The position numbers were made by a program, and so were the translations under genes. A stretch of 64,000 nt of DNA, from contig NZ_CP041235.1 in the NCBI RefSeq assembly GCF_014905115.1, forward strand, positions 1,736,001 through 1,800,000, in the 5' to 3' direction. The notes under the pieces are model-generated. The model was not told where the DNA came from, searched no databases, and was given only the letters and a program-made list of their open reading frames with translations. Numbering within the stretch: position 1 is the first letter of the stretch; every line of letters begins with the position of its first letter. Below, piece after piece: positions 55,008 to 61,914 of this stretch. The DNA comes from Sulfurimonas sediminis. Its GTDB lineage: Bacteria; Campylobacterota; Campylobacteria; Campylobacterales; Sulfurimonadaceae.

Positions 55008-56262
55008 CACCACAATCCTCTAAAAACTCAATTTTAATATTTGAGCGATAGAGTCATCCAAATCCCATCTATTGTTGATGAGTTGTTCTTGTATAGATTT
55101 TGCACCATTAAGGTGTAAAATATTCAAAATCATACTTCTAAGAATAGTCATTAAAAATGGATTTAAATGACAATTATGAGCATCTTCTAAAAGTGAATTA
55201 TCTTTGTATTGATGCATGGTTTCCACTTTCCAATGGTGTAAAATTTTATTGTGAAAGAATTCTGCACTTTCATGAAAATTTGCAATACAGAATTGAATTC
55301 TAGTGCTATTAGTAATCTCGCCAGTTTTATGATTTGTTGACTCTACTTTTTTTATAACTTTTATTATTGAGCGAATATGAGTTATGCCATTATGATAAAA
55401 AGTAGTTGGTTGATATACAAACACCTTCCTATTAATCCATTCATTAGATTGTTGGACAGGTTTAGCCTTGTAAATATTTGTCGGTTTTATATCTCTTGAA
55501 ATTTCATCTATTTTATCAAGTAAGGTTTTTTGATTATCTTTTACCTTGGCAATATATTTTGAACCACTATTTTCGATAGCATCAAGAGTTTTTTTGGGTA
55601 TTCATTGCATCAAAAGTAAAGATAAATTCATCTCCCAATTCCCCTATCATAGCCTGAAGGGCAGGTATTTCATTCGACTTCTCTGCTATTTGTTGATGAG
55701 CAATTATTACCCCTATCTCAGATAAAACAGCACCAACTACTTCTATTGATCTCTTATCTTTGTATTTGCTGCCATTCATAACCTTGCCATCTACGCTCAG
55801 GTGCTTCCCTGTTGTATCGACATAGGTTCTTATCCATTTCCTAAAAACAACTTCAACTTCTTGGCTATCAACTTTCGCTAACACATCAGAAACCAAACTT
55901 TTCTTTGGTGTTAATATAAACTCTACACCTAATAATCTTTTAACTTGTTCTTTTTGAATATGCTTCTCTATCCAAATAGATATTTGCTTATAGTCAGTTG
56001 CTCCCATCAATCCAGCCAATACTGAAAGATATAAAATATGTTCTAGTCGGTGTCTTTTACCTTGAGGTTTCCGATAGTCTGTCACCTCTGAAAACAATTT
56101 TAAAAGTTGATTTGATTGGGCTTGATCTGCATACCCTCTTATAGAACGCTTTTTCGCTAATTTTTCTCTTGTTTTTGTTGCCATATGTAATCACTTTAGT
56201 TTTTTAGAGTTTAAGCAATTATTGTTCTTCTTTTAAATTCCTGTTTTTTTAGGATTGGGGTG
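55008..56262 (-). mobile_element. ISAs1-type insertion sequence IS-A, copy 2 (1255 bp)
   Basis: Near-identical to 27135-28389 and in the same orientation. It has a perfect 9-base target duplication, GCTCTGATA, at 54999-55007 and 56263-56271. The last two bases of this target belong to the end of IS-B, so IS-A landed on the fapA/IS-B junction after IS-B was in place. Confidence 0.93.
55020..56184 (-). pseudogene. ISAs1-family DDE transposase, frame broken at an A7 run (copy 2)
   Basis: Same arrangement as copy 1: 200 residues (56184 to 55582) ending after QKNS, then the second frame to 55020. The A7 tract has the same length. One residue differs from copy 1 (VDTTGKH here, VDTRGKH there). The identical break in two independently inserted copies argues that the frameshifted form is mobile. 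Confidence 0.85.
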
Positions 56263-56269
56263 GCTCTGA

Positions 56270-57578
56270 TAGGTAAATCCCACGAAAAATAAAACAAATC
56301 TTAATCAATATAGTTTGATTCAATCAATTGAACACTAAAATCATCACGATAAAGAGCATTTCTTTTAATATCTGCCATTGTAGTTTTACCGGTTAGGAGT
56401 ACCTTTTTATCTTTGTTCTCATTTAAAAACAACTGATAAAGATTAACAGTAAAACTTCTAAGAATAGCTATAGAGAAAGGCTCTTTATATGCTATATGGT
56501 CATCTTCTTCAGTAAGCATATCTAAGTGATAGTGATATGTTTCCACTCTCCAATGTTGCAGTATCTTTTGAAGAAACTCTTTTGCAGTTGTTTTAAAGTT
56601 AGCCATTAAATATTGAGTTGAAATTGTAACTTCACCAGTCTGTGCATTTGTTAATGTTTTCGTCACTTTAATGAGTGATTGAATATTTTGAAAGTTCTCA
56701 TGATACATAACTAAATCAGCACTTTTATTTTGAAAAACTTCTACTTTTCGAGAGACTCTTTTGTTGTTTTCAGTTAAATAGCTATCTTCATCATCAACTC
56801 TATCTGTAGGCTGATTAAACTCTTCTATGGTCTTTATAGCTTTCTCTTTGAGGTGTTTCTGGTTATCTTTGAGTTTTGCTATATATCTGTTACCTTGCTC
56901 ATCAATAGTGTTGAGAATCTCTGATTGAGTAAGCAGTGCATCAAAGGAAAATATCTGTCCTTCATTGCTAAAAATATTATCGTTTAAAACCTCTTTGAGT
57001 GCAGTAATTTCGCTACTCTTATTTTTATCTAAAAACTTGTGAGCAAACACTATTTTTATATCTTTATCCAAGATATTTAGTATTGCTTTATGTCTTTCCT
57101 GTGTGTATTGACCATTCACGTCGCTACCTCTCAGCCACTTCCCGTCAATAGCAATATTTTCTTGTGCAATGAATGGAAAAAAGAACTCTCTAAATACTTT
57201 TTCCAAAGCATTATTATCTGTGTTTATCAATAAACGATGATATGTTGATTTGGAAGGAATCGTTATCTCTTCTTTATCAAAAATCTCTTTGAGTATTGCA
57301 TTGTCTTTGTTATATATCATCCATGAAAATATATCCTTAAAAGTTGTATTTCCTTTGATAAGTGCAAAAAGTGTCATGAAAAGAACTTCGTGCAATGGAT
57401 ATTCTATCTTCCCTGTATCTACTCTATAGTCTGGGATACTTTTTAGCGATTCAAGTAAGGCTTTTGTGCGTGTTAATTTGATGGTAAACTCCTTGTTTTA
57501 GGAGTCTAAGCAATATTTCTTCCAGTTCTTTTGAATCTATTGATTAAGATTTATTTTATTTTTCGTGGGATTTACCTA
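56270..57578 (-). mobile_element. ISAs1-type insertion sequence IS-B (1309 bp), first insertion into fapA
   Basis: The ends are inverted repeats of 41 bases with one mismatch (56270-56310 and 57538-57578), starting TAGGTAAATCCCACG. The 9-base target duplication AAGCTCTGA is at 57579-57587 on the right and 54997-55005 on the left, the left copy now separated by IS-A copy 2. Its left edge is shared with the target duplication of IS-A copy 2. Confidence 0.92.
56301..57482 (-). CDS. ISAs1-family DDE transposase of IS-B, start codon apparently ATC
   Basis: The first standard start in frame is TTG at 57395, giving 364 residues (LHEVLFMTLFALIKGNT). The family N-terminus, however, continues upstream: TRTKALLESLKSIPDYRVDTGKIEYP is encoded before it. 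The frame opens after a TAA, with AAGGAG placed 6 bases before ATC at 57482, where an ATG is expected. Asp in AIDGKWLRGS, Asp in SFDALLTQ and Glu in HWRVETYHYH complete the DDE triad. The element may be silenced by an ATG-to-ATC change, or start weakly on ATC or the inner TTG. Confidence 0.85.
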   Translation of the reverse strand: MKLTRTKALLESLKSIPDYRVDTGKIEYPLHEVLFMTLFALIKGNTTFKDIFSWMIYNKDNAILKEIFDKEEITIPSKSTYHRLLINTDNNALEKVFREFFFPFIAQENIAIDGKWLRGSDVNGQYTQERHKAILNILDKDIKIVFAHKFLDKNKSSEITALKEVLNDNIFSNEGQIFSFDALLTQSEILNTIDEQGNRYIAKLKDNQKHLKEKAIKTIEEFNQPTDRVDDEDSYLTENNKRVSRKVEVFQNKSADLVMYHENFQNIQSLIKVTKTLTNAQTGEVTISTQYLMANFKTTAKEFLQKILQHWRVETYHYHLDMLTEEDDHIAYKEPFSIAILRSFTVNLYQLFLNENKDKKVLLTGKTTMADIKRNALYRDDFSVQLIESNYID

Positions 57579-57587
57579 AAGCTCTGA

Positions 57588-58795
57588 AAATTTTAGTGAA
57601 ATACATATATGCCGGCAAATTTGTCAAACGTGTCAAAATTCCTCTGTTTGAGGGAATAGAGCCTGTCCTCACACGTCCTGGTAAACTTATTTTTTGGTTT
57701 AAAGAAAAAGAACATACAGGCGAAGTTATCGAAGTCGAGGAAAACGAACTTCTTGTGGAGTATAAAAAGCCTGTATACGGACAAAACGGGCTCAATGCTT
57801 TTGGTGAATATCTAGACGCAAATTTTGCCAACAACATGGATGACCTGCAGGCAGATGTTGATGAAAAATCTATTGCAATACAGGAAAATGCAACATCAAA
57901 AAAATACATAAGCAAGATACGCGGATATGTCCATTATGACGGCAAAGAACTTCTTGTTGACAATCGCATAAAAGTCAGTGAAATCACAAAGCACAAAGAT
58001 CTTGTAGAAGATCTCGAAGACAATAATATTGAAATAGTGGTGACGCAGCATGATACGGCAAGGGATACCATCAAAGAAGGGGTGACGCTTGTTTCAGAGA
58101 GAATACATGTAAACGGTTTTGTGGGAGCAAAAAGCCGTCTTGAAGCGATAACCCTTGAAATTGAGGGAGCTACCCACCAAGACTCACTCCAGTATGCGAA
58201 ATATGCAACCATTAACAGGCATAAAGGTACATTACGATGCCATGAGGGGAAAATTTCTCTGCTTGAAGGTGGTGTGGTACACGCAACCGCTGTAGAAATT
58301 GACTCTTCCATAGGGGGTGCTGTTTATGCCCAGGATGTTACCATCAAGCATGTGAAAAACAATTTAAAAGTTTACGCTTCTAATTCTATTACTGTCCGGC
58401 TTGTATCCGGGGAAGACAACCTCTTTAAAATAAACTACCGTGATGTCCCGGTAGTGCAAAGCAAACTGCAGTTTATAGACAAAGATATCAAGGAGCTCAG
58501 ATATAAATTAGAAGGAGCAAAAAGACACAGCTTAGGTAAAGTTGAAGAGTTGGAAAAAGAGATTACACGCCTTAAAAAAGAAAAAGAGGCAATACACAAC
58601 TCCTACAAAAATGCAAAAATTACTGTCCAAGAACCTTTCAAAGGTTTAAACAACATTATCTTTACCATTGACAATGCGCATGAAATAGCCTACAAAACAG
58701 AGGCAAAATCCTATCCTCCTTTTTATCTTGAAATACAAGAAAACATCATCACCCTTCATCCTGTCGCAAAATCCATAGTTATCGAAGAAAAATAG
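57588..58795 (+). pseudogene. fapA: FapA-like (DUF342) gene, 3' fragment
   Basis: The C-terminal 402 residues of the interrupted gene. It contains the DUF342 right-handed beta region (NRIKVSEITKHKDLVEDL, VTLVSERIHVNGFVGAKSRLEA, LEGGVVHATAVEIDSSIGGAVYAQDVTI) and a following coiled coil (LRYKLEGAKRHSLGKVEELEKE), then a beta-rich tail. A GTG at 57596 could restart translation to give 399 residues without the N-terminal domain, but no clear ribosome-binding site precedes it. The sequence shows no further stop or frameshift, so the disruption looks recent. Confidence 0.85.
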
Positions 58796-58995
58796 TATTT
58801 TTTAATTTTCTTTGTCTATTCCTCAAAACTCTATACTCTTTTTATACGGAAAACCGTATATAAAATACATTAAACATATTTTTACAATATATATACAGCA
58901 TATAATACACATTATTCAATATTTACCATACGATAATTATCAATTTATATTATAAAAAATGTATATTTAAGTATTTATTCCGTATAATATTTTTT
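58796..58995 (+). promoter_or_regulatory. AT-rich intergenic region with CCGTATA repeats before the HTH gene
   Basis: A 200-base non-coding gap. At 58843-58860 TATACGG-AAAA-CCGTATA is a perfect 7-base inverted repeat. A single half-site, CCGTATA, recurs at 58980-58986 and overlaps the TATAAT (58983-58988) that lies 7 bases before the HTH gene's ATG. The pattern suggests an operator for self-regulation by the HTH protein; inferred from position. Confidence 0.45.
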
Positions 58996-59235
58996 ATGCA
59001 AATAAATGATTTATTTAACATCCTACATAACTCAATAGAGTCTCAATACAATGGGAAAAAGATTTCCCTTAAAGATATGGCTAAAAGTCTGGGGATTTCT
59101 ATGCGTACATATCAGGACTGGAAACTGGGACGTGCCAAACCGCAGGCTGCAGCAACGGTTATAAAAATGTTAGGTAAATTAGATGATGATGAAATTATCA
59201 GGGCTGTAAGAAAAATCAACAGATTAGAGGAGTAG
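58996..59235 (+). CDS. Small helix-turn-helix DNA-binding protein
   Basis: 79 residues with one helix-turn-helix, LKDMAKSLGISMRTYQDWKLGRAKPQAAATVIKML, of the XRE-like or phage-repressor type; the rest is short flanking helices. No ribosome-binding site precedes the ATG, and the -10 box ends 7 bases before it, so a leaderless message is possible. The next ORF begins 4 bases after its stop. Confidence 0.7.
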   Translation: MQINDLFNILHNSIESQYNGKKISLKDMAKSLGISMRTYQDWKLGRAKPQAAATVIKMLGKLDDDEIIRAVRKINRLEE

Positions 59236-59239
59236 CGGA

Positions 59240-59473
59240 ATGGGGATACTGACTAAAAATGAAAGAGATGGTCTTGAAGATGTGTTTTTATCAATACATA
59301 CATCAACAAATAAATACAAAAAAATTAAAGATTTATCAGCTTTAATTATGACGCATGAAACGACTCTAAATTTCAAAAAGCTCTTAAAACAGGCTAAATA
59401 TGGACTAAAAGAAACAAAAATTTCAGATTTTCTTCTTAAATTCACCAAAAAGAAGAAAAATTTAAGCAAATAA
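59240..59473 (+). CDS. Small basic hypothetical protein
   Basis: 77 residues, rich in Lys and Thr (MGILTKNERDGLEDVFLSIH at the start; LLKFTKKKKNLSK at the end). Probably helical; no recognisable domain. GAGGAG inside the end of the HTH gene provides a good ribosome-binding site, which supports translation. It is likely co-expressed with the HTH gene. Confidence 0.6.
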   Translation: MGILTKNERDGLEDVFLSIHTSTNKYKKIKDLSALIMTHETTLNFKKLLKQAKYGLKETKISDFLLKFTKKKKNLSK

Positions 59474-59532
59474 ACTATAAAGTATCTGTAGCTGAATTAT
59501 TTCAGGGCAAATCTTAATCCAAGGGTAAATTT

Positions 59533-59817
59533 ATGAATAAAGCACAATTCGTTGAGTTAGTACAAGAACACGGAAACTACAAAACTAAAGTGGAAGCTGA
59601 AAATGCAATTAAAGCTTTCACTGAAGCAGTAATCGAAGCCTTAGTAAAAGGGGAAGATGTTTCTCTCGTTGGTTTTGGTAGTTTTGCAGCAGTACTTCAA
59701 AAAGGTAAAACCGGCAAAGTTCCAGGTACAGACAAAACTTATACGACTCAAGATAAAATGGTTCCTAAGTTTAAAGCTGGTAAAGGTCTTAAAGACAGAG
59801 TGGCCGCAGGGAAATAA
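59533..59817 (+). CDS. hup: HU family DNA-binding protein
   Basis: A histone-like nucleoid protein of 94 residues. MNKAQFVELVQEHGNYKTKVEAENAIKAF gives the helical base; VSLVGFGSFAAVLQKGKTGKVPGTDKTY leads into the DNA-binding arms, where the usual GRNPxTG reads GKVPGTDK. AAGGGT precedes the ATG. It has its own terminator hairpin. Confidence 0.93.
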   Translation: MNKAQFVELVQEHGNYKTKVEAENAIKAFTEAVIEALVKGEDVSLVGFGSFAAVLQKGKTGKVPGTDKTYTTQDKMVPKFKAGKGLKDRVAAGK

Positions 59818-59850
59818 TAGTTCCTTTGCACCTTTACCTACCGGCTTTGA

Positions 59851-59880
59851 ATTGAACTATTAAACAGTTCAATTATTTTA
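59851..59880 (+). terminator. Terminator after hup
   Basis: ATTGAACT (59851-59858) pairs with AGTTCAAT (59866-59873) across a 7-base loop, followed by TATTTTA. The stem is AT-rich but well placed 34 bases after the hup stop. Confidence 0.55.
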
Positions 59881-59884
59881 GTTT

Positions 59885-59922
59885 ATTTTACACCTAAATA
59901 TTATTATTTTTAGGTGTAAAAT
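59885..59922. repeat. 14-base perfect inverted repeat at the end of the tnpC-like gene
   Basis: ATTTTACACCTAAA (59885-59898) and TTTAGGTGTAAAAT (59909-59922) with a 10-base loop. It covers the stop codon of the minus-strand gene. It may be a terminator or part of the left end of the recombinase element. Confidence 0.6.
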
Positions 59923-60382
59923 TTAGCTTCATTTTTTGTTTAAATTCCATCTCGTAAAGTGCAGTTCTCAGTTCTTCATTACTAAAAGTTAATTCATTTA
60001 CTTTATCTTTTAATTTTTTATTTCTCTCTTTTATTTTTTTCATTTCTAGCTCTTTTTTCTTTAACTCTTTTTTTATATTTAACAACTCATCTGCCATTGA
60101 ACGCTCTTGCACCGATGATGATACTGCTATAGCTTCATATTTTCCAATTCTAAGCTCAATCATTAAAGATTGAATATGTACAAGTTCTTTATTTCTAAAA
60201 GTAGCCTCGCTTATTCCTTTGCCTGTCTCATCTATCTCTTTGGTCTTTGCAGCAACAGCCTTAATGCTTTTCATTTCAAAAGTATTTTCCAGCTGTCTAA
60301 CAGCTTCTCTAATAAGATACTCTGTACGCTCTTTACGACTTTTAGCGATTTCGGAAAGTTTTGGATTGCCTACTTTTGCCAT
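59894..60382 (-). CDS. DUF6262 / Tn554 TnpC-like protein
   Basis: 162 residues. The N-terminus (SRKERTEYLIREAVRQLENT) and the helix-turn-helix-like KGISEATFRNKELVHIQSLM match the pattern of TnpC/DUF6262 proteins, followed by a long coiled coil (about 95-150) rich in Lys and Glu. In Tn554, TnpC accompanies two tyrosine recombinases and affects transposition. Its start shares one base with the end of the upstream recombinase gene, which fits the same three-gene arrangement. Confidence 0.75.
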   Translation of the reverse strand: MAKVGNPKLSEIAKSRKERTEYLIREAVRQLENTFEMKSIKAVAAKTKEIDETGKGISEATFRNKELVHIQSLMIELRIGKYEAIAVSSSVQERSMADELLNIKKELKKKELEMKKIKERNKKLKDKVNELTFSNEELRTALYEMEFKQKMKLNFTPKNNNI

Positions 60383-61914
60383 TATTCAATACTCCCATTG
60401 CTATGTAATTTATTATATAATACAGCAAACAGGGTCGCTCTATGATGAGAATCTTTAGCATTTGTATTATCACCTAGCTCATATTGTTTTTCTGTTATTT
60501 TTAAATACCTATCTACTTGCTCAAGATAATATTCTTCAAGTTCTTTGTCTGGCACAAGGTCATCACAATCTAAGCATTCATAATGATTACCGCAACCTGC
60601 TGTATTTGGACAGTATCCAAGATCTGATATCTTATGTGCCTTTGGATTTTCAAGTAATTTTTTCTCAAACGCATCATCCATACCATTCACTATTCTACCT
60701 TTGAACATATATCGTGAGGTAATATCTTTATTTTCTAATAGTATCTTACGCTGCTCTTCTATCATAAAGCTCTCTGATGGTGCAGTATATGAATCTAATG
60801 ATTCATATGTGCGATGATTTGCAAAATTCTTTAGTTGTGGTGTGCTCCATCCAGCTTCTAGTCGCATTGTAATCCCTGTCTTTTTTAAATCTCTTGGTAT
60901 GGCACGGGCTTTTTCTGGTATCTTCAATTCTTTTTGTAGCTTTCTAAAATACTTTGACAATCTTTGATTTGAAAAATATTGTATCTTTTTATTTTGCGTA
61001 TGCCTATATGTGAATAAAAAATCTTTCTTATCACTATCTTCTTGTAATTCTTGGCTTACCTCCTGCTGTTTTTTAATTAATTTATACAACATTTTTTGCA
61101 TAGGCTCTTTAAGGTTCAAATACTCTATTTTATAATCAATTCCTCTTGCACTCTTAGAATTCTTGACAATAGCATGCTTAATTGTTCCCATATCTTTTGA
61201 TAGTTTTTTTACACAGTCTAATGGATAGTTTAACGTATCAGTCGGTCTTGTAGCATACATTCTCATAATCCAGTAAGCCACTCTTATGTGAAGGGGTGAT
61301 TCATCGGTCATAAAATGTGTATCAAGTTTTTCTAAAATGTTTTCATCAATAACTTTATACTTATCACTATTATTATTTTTGCTATAGTGATTTTCTATAG
61401 ACTCAATCCCTTGTATATAGACTAAAGAAGAATGCATATTCATATAAGTATGAAATGTTAAAGCACTATCTAATAACTTATTTTTATATACAGATGCATA
61501 GCCTTCTCCATCTTCTTTTTTTTGAGAATCAAGCCAATAGCTGTAATATGAGAATATTTTCTTATTGACTTGCAAAAGGCTTATGTTTTCTTCAGATAGA
61601 AATTTAATATATCTATGCAAATATCGTATATAAACATATGAGCTATCTCTTTCAAATAAAACAATAGCAAACAATTTTATGAGTCTAACAGCTTTATCTC
61701 CCATCTTTTTAAACATATGAAATCTCACTCGATCACTATGAGATTTATTAGTTCCTCTGTTAAGTACCCATGAGTTATCAGAGAATGGCGAAGATGAATA
61801 TTTTGATAGTTTTTTTATCAACATATCCTCTGCTTTTTTTTCATTAGGCTGTTGTTCCAGCAGTCCTTGAAAAGTAACTTTTAGGGAGAATTTTGATTGC
61901 TCTAATGCTGACAT
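60382..61914 (-). CDS. Tyrosine recombinase-like protein with degenerate active site (Tn554 TnpB-like)
   Basis: 510 residues. The C-terminal recombinase domain keeps the first Arg (MYATRPTDTLNYP), a His (FANHRTYESLDSYTAP) and the Tyr in the nucleophile position of that segment, but the box II HxxR reads RDLK (RAIPRDLKKTGITMRL), so two catalytic positions differ. A Cys-rich region follows (YCPNTAGCGNHYECLDC), probably zinc-binding. It overlaps the upstream recombinase gene by 13 bases. It may act as a structural partner rather than a full recombinase. Confidence 0.8.
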   Translation of the reverse strand: MSALEQSKFSLKVTFQGLLEQQPNEKKAEDMLIKKLSKYSSSPFSDNSWVLNRGTNKSHSDRVRFHMFKKMGDKAVRLIKLFAIVLFERDSSYVYIRYLHRYIKFLSEENISLLQVNKKIFSYYSYWLDSQKKEDGEGYASVYKNKLLDSALTFHTYMNMHSSLVYIQGIESIENHYSKNNNSDKYKVIDENILEKLDTHFMTDESPLHIRVAYWIMRMYATRPTDTLNYPLDCVKKLSKDMGTIKHAIVKNSKSARGIDYKIEYLNLKEPMQKMLYKLIKKQQEVSQELQEDSDKKDFLFTYRHTQNKKIQYFSNQRLSKYFRKLQKELKIPEKARAIPRDLKKTGITMRLEAGWSTPQLKNFANHRTYESLDSYTAPSESFMIEEQRKILLENKDITSRYMFKGRIVNGMDDAFEKKLLENPKAHKISDLGYCPNTAGCGNHYECLDCDDLVPDKELEEYYLEQVDRYLKITEKQYELGDNTNAKDSHHRATLFAVLYNKLHSNGSIE

